Assembly: GCA_033344915.1 (NCBI GenBank) | Contig: JAWPML010000001.1 | Span: 3,862,263 to 3,926,262, forward strand | Length of the DNA: 64,000 bases | DNA from: Acidimicrobiales bacterium | GTDB lineage: Bacteria > Actinomycetota > Acidimicrobiia > Acidimicrobiales > Aldehydirespiratoraceae | Reading direction: 5' to 3' | Part shown: positions 8,889 to 16,175 of the stretch, in pieces | Position numbering within the stretch: position 1 is the stretch's first letter | Layout: every line of letters begins with the position of its first letter | Notes under the pieces: generated by a model | What the model was told of the DNA's origin: nothing | The model's database searches: none | The model's input: only the letters and a program-made list of their open reading frames with translations | Program-made: the position numbers and the translations under genes

Positions 8889-8917
8889 TTGACAAGACCC
8901 CTCCCCATCAGTTTGGT
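8889..8917 (+). promoter_or_regulatory. Putative topA promoter (TTGACA, 17-base spacer, TTTGGT)
   Basis: A perfect -35 TTGACA at 8889-8894 is followed after 17 bases by TTTGGT at 8912-8917, which ends eight bases before the GTG at 8926. The arrangement suggests a leaderless or nearly leaderless transcript and argues against the in-frame TTG at 8917. Confidence 0.5.
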
Positions 8918-8925
8918 TGCGCCTC

Positions 8926-11634
8926 GTGGCAAATGCCCTCGTCATCGTCGAGTCTCCGACGAAAGCAAAGAAGATCGCCGAGTACCTCGGCGCCGGATTC
9001 ACCGTGGAGTCGTCCATCGGTCACGTCCGTGACCTCCCGCGCAACGCCGCCGACGTGCCGAAGGCGTACAAGGGCGAGAAGTGGGCCCGCACCGGCATCG
9101 ACGTCGACAACGGGTTCAAGCCGCTCTATGTCGAGAACGCGGACAAGAAGGACCACATCAAGCTCCTGAAGTCGCTCCTGAAGGACGCCGACGAGCTGTA
9201 TCTCGCGACGGATGAGGATCGTGAGGGCGAGGCGATCGCCTGGCACCTGATCGAGGTGTTGAACCCGCAGGTCCCGGTCAAGCGGATGGTGTTCCACGAG
9301 ATCACCGAACGGGCGATCCAGGAGGCGATCGAGTCACCCCGCGAGCTCGACCGCAAGATGGTCGACGCCCAGGAGGCCCGCCGCATTCTCGATCGTCTCT
9401 ACGGCTACGAGGTCAGCCCCGTCCTCTGGAAGAAGGTCATGCCGGCGCTGTCGGCCGGCCGCGTCCAGTCCGTCGGCACCCGCCTCGTCGTCGAGCGCGA
9501 ACGCGAGCGCATGGCGTTCATCGCCGCGAGCTACTGGGACATCAAGGGCATGTTCGCCGCCGTCGAGGGCGACACGCGGGAGTTCTCCGCCGCCCTGGCC
9601 CAGATCGACGGTGTCCGGCTCGCGTCGGGCCGTGACTTCAACGACGACGGCACCCTTTCTCGCGACGACGTGGTCGTCCTCGACGAGGCTGCCGCCACGA
9701 GCCTGGTCGACGACCTCGAGGGCGTGCCCTACGAGGTGCGGTCGCGTGAGTCGAAGCCGTACCGGCGCCGTCCGGCTGCGCCCTTCATCACGTCCACGTT
9801 CCAGCAGGAGGCCGGCCGCAAGCTCGGTCTGTCGTCCGCCATGGCGATGCGGGCCGCGCAGGGACTCTACGAGAAGGGCTACATCACCTACATGCGAACG
9901 GACAGCACGACGCTGTCCGCCACCGCACTCGAGGCGGCCAAGTCCACCATCCTCGAACGCTACGGCAACGACTTCTACCCGGCCGACGGCCCCCGCCTCT
10001 ACACGAAGAAGTCCAAGAACGCCCAGGAGGCGCACGAGGCCATCCGCCCGGCCGGCGACACGTTCAAGACGCCCGATCAGGTCGCCGGCGAGGTGCCGAT
10101 CAGCGAGGCCCGCGTCTACGAACTGATCTGGAAGCGCACCGTCGCCTCCCAGATGACCGACTGCACCGGCGAGACCGTGCAGCTCCGCCTCGGCGCGACC
10201 AGTGCCGGGGGCAAGGACGTCGAGTTCAACGCGACGGGCACGGTCATCCAGCACCGCGGTTTCCGCGAGGTCTACGAGGAGTCCGTGGAAGCAGCCCGCA
10301 ACGGCGACGAGTCCGAGGGTGACGACGACGAGCGGCGCCTGCCGCCGCTGCAGCAGGGCGACAGCGCCCGGGCCGCCGGCCCGCTGGAGTTCGCCGGGCA
10401 CGAGACCCAACCGCCCTCGCGCTTCACGGAGGCGTCGCTCGTGAAGCGCCTGGAGGAGCTCGGGGTCGGCCGTCCCTCCACCTACGCGTCGATCATCGGC
10501 ACGATCCAGGATCGTGGCTATGTCTGGAAGAAGGGGTCGGCCCTCGTGCCGTCGTTCACCGCCTTTTCCGTCGTGAACGTGATGGAGGGCCACTTCCCGA
10601 ACCTCGTCGACTACGCCTTCACCGCGAAGATGGAGGACGACCTCGACAAGATCGCCGGCGGCAGCGAGTTCGCCGAGCCGTGGCTCACCCGCTTCTACTT
10701 CGGTGAGGGTGGTGACGGTGAGCCGGGTCTGAAGGAGAAGGTTTCGACGCGGCTCCCCGACATCGACGCCCGCGCCGTCAACACCATCCCGCTCGGCATG
10801 AGCGAGGACGGCAAGCCGGTCGTGGCGCGCGTGGGTCGCTACGGGCCCTACGTCCAGCTGGGTGACAGCGAGAACGCCGACGACAACTCGACCGCGTCGA
10901 TTCCCGACGACATCCCGCCCGACGAGCTCTCGCTCGAGAAGGCGATGGAGTACCTGTCGCAGCCGAAGGAGGGTCGGATCCTCGGGCAGGACCCCGAGAC
11001 CGGCATGGACATCTACGCGAAGGCCGGACGCTTCGGCCCCTACGTGCAGGTCGGCACGTTCGAGGAGTTCGACGGCACCGACGAGAAGCCGAAGACCGCC
11101 TCGTTGTTCTCGACGATGACGCTCGAGGACGTCACCCTCGAAGACGCACTGAAGCTGTTGTCCCTGCCCCGCACCGTCGGCGTCGATCCTGCCGATGGCG
11201 AGGACATCACCGTGCAGAACGGGCGCTACGGCCCCTACCTCAAGAAGGGCAAGGACAGCCGCAGCCTCCAGACCGAGGAACAGCTCCTCACCATCACCCT
11301 GGACGAGTGCCTGAAGATCCTCGCGGAGCCCAAGCGGGGCCGGGGCCAGGTCGCCAAGCCGCCGCTGCGCGAGATGGGGCCGGACCCGGAGACGGGCAAG
11401 GACATGATCGTCAAGGACGGCCGTTTCGGCCCCTACGTCACCGACGGCGAGTACAACGCGTCGCTGCGCAAGGGTGACACGGTCGAAGAACTGACCGTCG
11501 ACCGGGCCGCCGAACTGCTCGCCGACCGCCGGGCCAAGGGGCCGGCGAAGAAGGCCAAGAAGAAGGCGGCCAAGAAGAAGAAGTCGGCCAAGAAGAAGGC
11601 GACCAAGAAAAAGGCCGCGAAGAAGAAAGCGTGA
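8926..11634 (+). CDS. topA: DNA topoisomerase I (type IA)
   Basis: A 902-residue type IA topoisomerase that relaxes negative supercoils. The N-terminal TOPRIM domain begins at ALVIVESPTKAKK and contains ATDEDREGEAIAWHL; the active tyrosine lies in YITYMRTDSTTLS. C-terminal zinc fingers are absent and are replaced by repeated GRYGPYV/GRFGPYV units (TOPRIM_C repeats) and a lysine-rich tail of about 30 residues, as in other actinobacterial TopA proteins. GTG 8926 gives the usual MANALVIVESP start. Confidence 0.96.
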   Translation: MANALVIVESPTKAKKIAEYLGAGFTVESSIGHVRDLPRNAADVPKAYKGEKWARTGIDVDNGFKPLYVENADKKDHIKLLKSLLKDADELYLATDEDREGEAIAWHLIEVLNPQVPVKRMVFHEITERAIQEAIESPRELDRKMVDAQEARRILDRLYGYEVSPVLWKKVMPALSAGRVQSVGTRLVVERERERMAFIAASYWDIKGMFAAVEGDTREFSAALAQIDGVRLASGRDFNDDGTLSRDDVVVLDEAAATSLVDDLEGVPYEVRSRESKPYRRRPAAPFITSTFQQEAGRKLGLSSAMAMRAAQGLYEKGYITYMRTDSTTLSATALEAAKSTILERYGNDFYPADGPRLYTKKSKNAQEAHEAIRPAGDTFKTPDQVAGEVPISEARVYELIWKRTVASQMTDCTGETVQLRLGATSAGGKDVEFNATGTVIQHRGFREVYEESVEAARNGDESEGDDDERRLPPLQQGDSARAAGPLEFAGHETQPPSRFTEASLVKRLEELGVGRPSTYASIIGTIQDRGYVWKKGSALVPSFTAFSVVNVMEGHFPNLVDYAFTAKMEDDLDKIAGGSEFAEPWLTRFYFGEGGDGEPGLKEKVSTRLPDIDARAVNTIPLGMSEDGKPVVARVGRYGPYVQLGDSENADDNSTASIPDDIPPDELSLEKAMEYLSQPKEGRILGQDPETGMDIYAKAGRFGPYVQVGTFEEFDGTDEKPKTASLFSTMTLEDVTLEDALKLLSLPRTVGVDPADGEDITVQNGRYGPYLKKGKDSRSLQTEEQLLTITLDECLKILAEPKRGRGQVAKPPLREMGPDPETGKDMIVKDGRFGPYVTDGEYNASLRKGDTVEELTVDRAAELLADRRAKGPAKKAKKKAAKKKKSAKKKATKKKAAKKKA

Positions 11635-11667
11635 CGGATCCAGGCGGACGGTCCTGCTCCGACCGCC

Positions 11668-11673
11668 TAGGGT
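11668..11673 (+). promoter_or_regulatory. Leaderless -10 hexamer of the MFS gene
   Basis: TAGGGT ends seven bases before the GTG at 11681. A GTG at 11672 falls inside this hexamer, so 11681 is the better start. Confidence 0.55.
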
Positions 11674-11680
11674 GAACTCG

Positions 11681-13195
11681 GTGGGAGACAGTCAGTCGAG
11701 CAGCGCGTCCCGCATGGGCGAAGCCATGTCGCAGACGCGCCAGGCGGGTCGGATCGAGTCGATGTTCGGCTCCCGCGAGTTCTTCCGCCTGTGGATCGCG
11801 CAGGTCATCTCGGCCACCGGCGACTGGCTCGGCCTGCTCGCCACGATCTCCCTCGCCGCCAAGCTGAGCCCGGGCGGCAACGAGGGCACGGCCATCGCGA
11901 TCGTGCTGGCGACGCGCATCGCGCCGGGCTTCTTCCTGGCCACCGCCGCCGGCATCATCGTCGACCGGTTCAACCGCAAGCGCCTGCTCCTGGTCTGCGA
12001 CATCGGCCGGGCGATGGTGATGTTCTCGCTGCCCTTCGTGGACAGCCTGTTCGGGCTGATCATCGCCTCGTTCCTGCTCGAGATCTTCACGATGCTGTGG
12101 TCGCCGGCCAAGGAGGCGATCGTCCCGAACATCGTCCCCACCGAGAAGCTCACCACGGCGAACTCCCTCAACGTCGCGGCCGCCTACGGCATGTTCCCGG
12201 TCGCCGCGGGCATCGCAGCCCTGCTCGCCAAGGTCGCGGAGTCGCTGGCGGACGAGGGCTGGGTCGACACCTGGCGGCTCAACGAGGAGGGACTGGCGTT
12301 CTATGTCGACGGGATCTCGTTCCTCCTGACCGCGCTGATCATCTACACGATCGCGTTCCCCGTCCGTCCGCGGGACGAGCGGGGGAAGGAGGGCCGCGAA
12401 GGATGGGACCTCGGCGGTGCCTGGCGTGAGTTGCGCGAGGGCTGGCGCGTCATCGCGGTCAACCCGATCGTGCGAGCGGTGAACGTCGGCCTCGGGGTCG
12501 GCGTGATCGGCGGCGGCATGCTCGTCCCGCTGGGGGCGATCTATGTCGACGAGCTGATCGTCGGGGACGACGCGGACTTCAACCTCGTCCTCTTCGCGCT
12601 CGGGCTCGGGATGGCGCTCGGCGTCATCACCGCGTCCGTGCTGCAGAACCGCATCAACCGCTCGGCGGTCTTCCCGGTGGCCCTCATCGTCGCGGGCGGC
12701 GCGCTCTTCGTCGTCTCGTCCTCGCCGTTCCTGTCCGTCGTTGTGCCGGTCATCGGCATCGTCGGCTTCGCGGCCGGGCCCATCTACGTGCTCGGATTCA
12801 CGCTCCTGCACGAGAACGTCGACGACGAACTCCGGGGCCGCATCTTCAGTGCGCTGCTCGTGCTCGTCCGGTTCTGCATGCTCTTCGCGCTGGCGATCGC
12901 CCCGCTCGTCTCCGAGGGGCTCGACACGCTCTCCAACCGCTGGTGGGACGGGGATCTCAACCTGTTCGGACTCACGATCCTGGCGCCGGGCGTCCGTCTC
13001 ACTCTGTGGCTCGCGTCGTCCACCATCATCGGCGCCGGCCTGTTGGCGTCATGGAGCCTGCGCGCCGGGAGCGGTGCCTATCTCGCCCACGACGAGCCCG
13101 GGGGGATCGACCTAGCGGCGGCCGCGAGCGTCCTTGCCCCACGGGACGCGGAGTCGGACGACGACGATCCGGCGCTCTCGGAGGAGCGGTGTTGA
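11681..13195 (+). CDS. MFS transporter (DHA3/enterobactin-exporter type)
   Basis: A 504-residue membrane protein with about 12 predicted helices, an N-terminal cytoplasmic stretch of about 30 residues and a polar C-terminal tail. The segment FFRLWIAQVISATGDWL and the later loop IIVDRFNRKRLLLVCDIGRA match the MFS_3 group of drug or siderophore exporters. The substrate cannot be read from sequence. The stop overlaps the TTG start of tmk, so it may be co-transcribed with replication genes. Confidence 0.8.
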   Translation: MGDSQSSSASRMGEAMSQTRQAGRIESMFGSREFFRLWIAQVISATGDWLGLLATISLAAKLSPGGNEGTAIAIVLATRIAPGFFLATAAGIIVDRFNRKRLLLVCDIGRAMVMFSLPFVDSLFGLIIASFLLEIFTMLWSPAKEAIVPNIVPTEKLTTANSLNVAAAYGMFPVAAGIAALLAKVAESLADEGWVDTWRLNEEGLAFYVDGISFLLTALIIYTIAFPVRPRDERGKEGREGWDLGGAWRELREGWRVIAVNPIVRAVNVGLGVGVIGGGMLVPLGAIYVDELIVGDDADFNLVLFALGLGMALGVITASVLQNRINRSAVFPVALIVAGGALFVVSSSPFLSVVVPVIGIVGFAAGPIYVLGFTLLHENVDDELRGRIFSALLVLVRFCMLFALAIAPLVSEGLDTLSNRWWDGDLNLFGLTILAPGVRLTLWLASSTIIGAGLLASWSLRAGSGAYLAHDEPGGIDLAAAASVLAPRDAESDDDDPALSEERC

Positions 13196-13800
13196 CCGGA
13201 CTCCTGATCGCGTTCGAAGGCGCGGACGCGTCCGGTAAATCCACCCAGGCCCGTCGACTCGGCGAGCGGTTGGGCCTGCCCGTCACGTTCCAGTTCGGCG
13301 CCACCGACATCGGTGGCGCGATCCGGTCCATCGTGTTGGACCCCACGAACGACAACCTCGACGACCGCGCCGAGGCGTTGCTGATCATCGCCGACAAGGC
13401 CCAGCATGTCGCCGAGATCGTCGGTCCGGCGCTGGCGATCGGTGACACGATCATCAGCGACCGGTTCACGGCCTCGACGATCGCGTACCAGGGCTTCGGC
13501 CGGGGCCTCGACCTCGACCTTCTGGCGGCGATGATGGACTTCGCGACCCACGGACTCGAACCGGATCTGACGGTGCTGTTGGACGTCGACCTCGAGGTGG
13601 CCCGGGAGCGGCTCGGTGACCAGTTCGACCGGATCGAGGGCGCCGGCGCCCAGTTCCACCGGCGGGTGCGGGACGGCTACCTCACCCTCGCGGAGGCCGA
13701 CCCCGACCGCTGGGTCGTCGTCGACGCCGGCGGAACGGTGGAGGAGGTCGGCGCCCGGGTCGACGCCGCCGTCGACGCCTGGTTTGATCGGCATCGATGA
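13192..13800 (+). CDS. tmk: Thymidylate kinase
   Basis: A 202-residue P-loop kinase that phosphorylates dTMP to dTDP. The P-loop FEGADASGKSTQARRL is at the N-terminus; DRFTASTIAYQGFGRGLD holds the DRY-like substrate motif. The start is a TTG at 13192 with GGAGCGG upstream and a 4-base TTGA overlap with the MFS stop. It overlaps the next gene (delta') by 4 bases; tmk-holB is a common bacterial pair. Confidence 0.93.
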   Translation: MTGLLIAFEGADASGKSTQARRLGERLGLPVTFQFGATDIGGAIRSIVLDPTNDNLDDRAEALLIIADKAQHVAEIVGPALAIGDTIISDRFTASTIAYQGFGRGLDLDLLAAMMDFATHGLEPDLTVLLDVDLEVARERLGDQFDRIEGAGAQFHRRVRDGYLTLAEADPDRWVVVDAGGTVEEVGARVDAAVDAWFDRHR

Positions 13801-14891
13801 CCGACACCGCCGCTCCGACCACTGCGGACACGGACCCGTGGCGCGCGGTGGTCGGCCAGCCCGATGCCGTGCGTCGCCTCGCGGCCGCCGCGGCCAACCC
13901 GGTGCACGCCTACCTCTTCGTCGGGCCGACCGGAGCCGGGAAGCGACGGGCGGCCGCGATCTTCGGTGGAGAGGTCCTGGCCGCGGTCGACCCGGACCGC
14001 GCCGAGCGCCACCGTCGCCTCGCCGCGGACGACAAGCATCCCGACGTCGTCGTGATCGCCCCGCGCGGCACCATGCTGCGCAAGGGCACCGACGCCGACC
14101 CGGGCGAGGTGAGCGAGATCATCAAGGAGGCGACCCGCTCACCGATCGAGGGGTCGCGCAAGGTGGTCGTCGTGGACCAGTTCCACACCGCCGAAGCCGT
14201 GCCGTCCAACATGCTGCTGAAGCTCGTCGAGGAGCCGCCGGCCAGCACGATCTTCGTGCTCCTCGCGACCGACGTCCCGCCTCACCAGATCACCATCGAG
14301 TCGCGCTGCACCCGCGTCGACTTCGGGGCGCTGTCGGCCGATGACATCGCGGCCGCGCTCGTCGCCGAGGGGCTGGCCGACGCCGAACGTGCCGTCGTCG
14401 TCGCCGGGGCGGCCAACGGTGATCTCGCCCGGGCGCGGGTGCTCGTCCTCGACGAACGACTGGCCGGACGTCGTGACGCCTGGTGGTCGGTGCCCGACCG
14501 GCTCGACGGCACGGGCGCGGCGGTGGGCGCCCTCGTGGAGGAGCTGCGCACGCTGATCGATGACGCGTCGGCGGCGCGCGTCGCCCGCCACGCCGAGGAG
14601 ATCGCGGCGCTCGAGGAACGCGAGGAACAGCTGGGCACCCGCGGCTCCGGCCGCCGCGAGATGGAGGCCCGCCACAAGCGTGAGCTGCGACAGTTCCGCA
14701 CCGACGAGGTGCGGTTCGGACTGGCGACGCTCGCTCGCCGCTATCGGGAAACCGTGGCGTCGGGTGACCCGCGCCAGGGGCCGCTTGACGCCGTCGACCG
14801 GATCCGCGCGGCGGCCGACGCGCTGGTCCGCAACCCCAACGAGGCGCTGTTGCTCCAGGCCCTCTTCGTCCGTCTCCCACCCCTCGGCTGA
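13797..14891 (+). CDS. holB: DNA polymerase III delta' clamp-loader subunit
   Basis: A 364-residue AAA+ clamp-loader protein. It has a Walker A (FVGPTGAGKRRA), the LLKLVEEPPASTIFVLLA segment and the SRC sensor-1 motif (TIESRCTRV) shared by delta' and tau/gamma subunits. The zinc-binding cysteines found in many homologues are missing; the region between Walker A and the VVIAPRG strand is short. A charged helical insert lies at about 250-300. It follows tmk with an ATGA overlap. Confidence 0.88.
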   Translation: MTDTAAPTTADTDPWRAVVGQPDAVRRLAAAAANPVHAYLFVGPTGAGKRRAAAIFGGEVLAAVDPDRAERHRRLAADDKHPDVVVIAPRGTMLRKGTDADPGEVSEIIKEATRSPIEGSRKVVVVDQFHTAEAVPSNMLLKLVEEPPASTIFVLLATDVPPHQITIESRCTRVDFGALSADDIAAALVAEGLADAERAVVVAGAANGDLARARVLVLDERLAGRRDAWWSVPDRLDGTGAAVGALVEELRTLIDDASAARVARHAEEIAALEEREEQLGTRGSGRREMEARHKRELRQFRTDEVRFGLATLARRYRETVASGDPRQGPLDAVDRIRAAADALVRNPNEALLLQALFVRLPPLG

Positions 14892-14934
14892 GCCGCGATC
14901 CCGCCGGAACCAGGGAGGATCGGCCGGGCCGGTT

Positions 14935-14943
14935 TGGTACGTT
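14935..14943 (+). promoter_or_regulatory. Extended -10 of tRNA-Thr(CGU)
   Basis: TGG followed by TACGTT (14938-14943) ends ten bases before the mature tRNA 5' end at 14954, the expected spacing for a stable-RNA transcript. Confidence 0.5.
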
Positions 14944-14953
14944 TTCTGCTCTC

Positions 14954-15026
14954 GCCCGAGTAGCTCAGTTGGTAGAGCGACGCTCTCGTAAAGCGTAGGT
15001 CAGGAGTTCAATTCTCCTCTCGGGCT
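14954..15026 (+). tRNA. tRNA-Thr (anticodon CGU)
   Basis: A complete cloverleaf of 73 bases: acceptor stem GCCCGAG with CTCGGGC, D-arm GCTC/GAGC, anticodon stem ACGCT/AGCGT with loop CTCGTAA (anticodon CGT at 14987-14989), and T-arm AGGAG/CTCCT with loop TTCAATT. The discriminator base is T and CCA is not encoded. It decodes ACG codons. The sigma-factor gene starts 27 bases downstream. Confidence 0.95.
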
Positions 15027-15052
15027 CGCTCACGACTCCCGCGGAGGAGTTC

Positions 15053-15640
15053 ATGGCTGATCCGGCCGCCTTTGCTGACGATGCGATGCCCCTCATGTCC
15101 TCGCTCTACAGCGCGGCCCTGCGCATGACGCGAAACCCCGCCGACGCGGAGGATCTCGTCCAGGAGACGTATCTCAAGGCGTACCGCGCCTACGAGCGTT
15201 TCGAGGCCGGCACGAACCTGAAGGCCTGGATGTACCGCATCCTGACCAACACCTACATCAACGCCTATCGCAAGAAGCAGCGGCGGCCCGACGAGCAGGA
15301 TCTCGACGACGTCGAGGACCTCTACCTGTACCGCCGCATCGGTGGTCTCGAGGGCGCGACGCTCGGACGCAGCGCCGAGGACGAGCTCATGGACCTCTTC
15401 GGCGAGGCCGAGGTGAAGGAAGCGGTCGAGGACCTCCCGGAGCACTACCGACTCCCCATCCTGCTGGCCGACGTGGAGGGCTTCGCCTACAAGGAGATCG
15501 CCGAGATCCTCGACGTGCCGATCGGCACCGTGATGAGTCGGCTCCATCGGGGAAGAAAGCAGCTGCAGAAGCGGTTGTACGACTTTGCCGAGAAACGACG
15601 GCTCCTCCCGGACCCCACGACATCGGAAGCGACAGCCTGA
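15053..15640 (+). CDS. SigR/SigH-type ECF sigma factor
   Basis: A 195-residue group IV sigma factor. Region 2 contains [20 protein letters not shown] and [20 protein letters not shown]; region 4 contains [19 protein letters not shown] and [15 protein letters not shown]. These match the SigR (Streptomyces) and SigH (mycobacteria) thiol-stress sigma factors (ECF12). GGAGGAG precedes the ATG. The next gene encodes a zinc anti-sigma factor of the RsrA type. A matching promoter box (GGGAAC, 18 bases, GTT) lies just downstream of the pair, supporting the assignment. Confidence 0.9.
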   Translation: MADPAAFADDAMPLMSSLYSAALRMTRNPADAEDLVQETYLKAYRAYERFEAGTNLKAWMYRILTNTYINAYRKKQRRPDEQDLDDVEDLYLYRRIGGLEGATLGRSAEDELMDLFGEAEVKEAVEDLPEHYRLPILLADVEGFAYKEIAEILDVPIGTVMSRLHRGRKQLQKRLYDFAEKRRLLPDPTTSEATA

Positions 15641-15912
15641 TGCAGACTCCCGACCCCGACGACCTCTGTGCCGGTGATCCCGACTGTCAGGCCGCCCTCG
15701 CCGAGATCTACTCGTACCTGGACGACGAGCTCACCATCGAGCGGCGCACCATCATCCGTACCCATCTCGACGCGTGCTCGCCCTGCGGCGATCGCTACAC
15801 GTTCGAGACCGAGCTGCGCCAGGTCATCTCGATGCGTTGCCAGGAATCCGTGCCCGAGGCGCTGAAGCATCGCATCGCCGAGGCGATCCGCCAGGAGATG
15901 CAGGGTCGCTAG
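15640..15912 (+). CDS. RsrA-like zinc anti-sigma factor
   Basis: A 90-residue anti-sigma factor with the ZAS motif H42-x3-C46-x2-C49 (THLDACSPCG) and further cysteines at 10, 16 and 67. RsrA-type proteins hold their sigma factor until disulfide stress oxidises the zinc site and releases it. The ATG overlaps the sigma stop (TGATG), so the two are translationally coupled. Redox sensing is inferred from the motif and gene order. Confidence 0.87.
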   Translation: MQTPDPDDLCAGDPDCQAALAEIYSYLDDELTIERRTIIRTHLDACSPCGDRYTFETELRQVISMRCQESVPEALKHRIAEAIRQEMQGR

Positions 15913-15933
15913 CGCGACGTTTCCGCCGCGAAC

Positions 15934-15960
15934 GGGAACGAATCGACCCCTGTCGTCGTT
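15934..15960 (+). promoter_or_regulatory. SigR/SigH-type promoter of the microprotein gene
   Basis: GGGAAC (15934-15939) and GTT (15958-15960) are separated by exactly 18 bases, matching the SigR consensus GGAAT-N18-GTT. The GTT ends nine bases before the ATG at 15970, so a transcript from it would be leaderless or nearly so. This is the only promoter-like element in the 57-base gap after the anti-sigma gene. Confidence 0.6.
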
Positions 15961-15969
15961 GCCATAGGC

Positions 15970-16152
15970 ATGCGGGTCCAAGGTGAACGATTCACGAGCA
16001 TCGAGCGCAACCTCCCCACTGCGGCGGACGGCCGGGTCTGTGGCGAGGCGGGCTGTGAGGTCAAGCTGAGCATCTACAACGACCAGGAGTTCTGTGCGCT
16101 CCACGCGCCGATGGTCGTTCCTCGCATGCGGGGCAAAGTCCTGGACGACTAG
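15970..16152 (+). CDS. 60-residue Cys/His microprotein (putative zinc finger)
   Basis: I do not recognise this family. The 60-residue protein has C24-x4-C29-x12-C42-x2-H45, a plausible zinc-binding set, flanked by polar segments (GERFTSIERNLP before, a basic VVPRMRGK after). It follows the SigR/RsrA-like pair and sits behind a SigR-type promoter, so a role in thiol or metal stress is likely. There is no Shine-Dalgarno, consistent with leaderless expression. The large gene at 16176 starts 23 bases after its stop and may be co-transcribed. Confidence 0.65.
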   Translation: MRVQGERFTSIERNLPTAADGRVCGEAGCEVKLSIYNDQEFCALHAPMVVPRMRGKVLDD

Positions 16153-16175
16153 CCTCCGCGCAAGGGGGTGGGGCG

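Noticed and set aside
14906-14934. GGAAC ... GTT upstream of tRNA-Thr as an autoregulatory SigR promoter
   Set aside because: The spacer is 21 bases, three longer than the consensus, and a better TACGTT element serves the tRNA.
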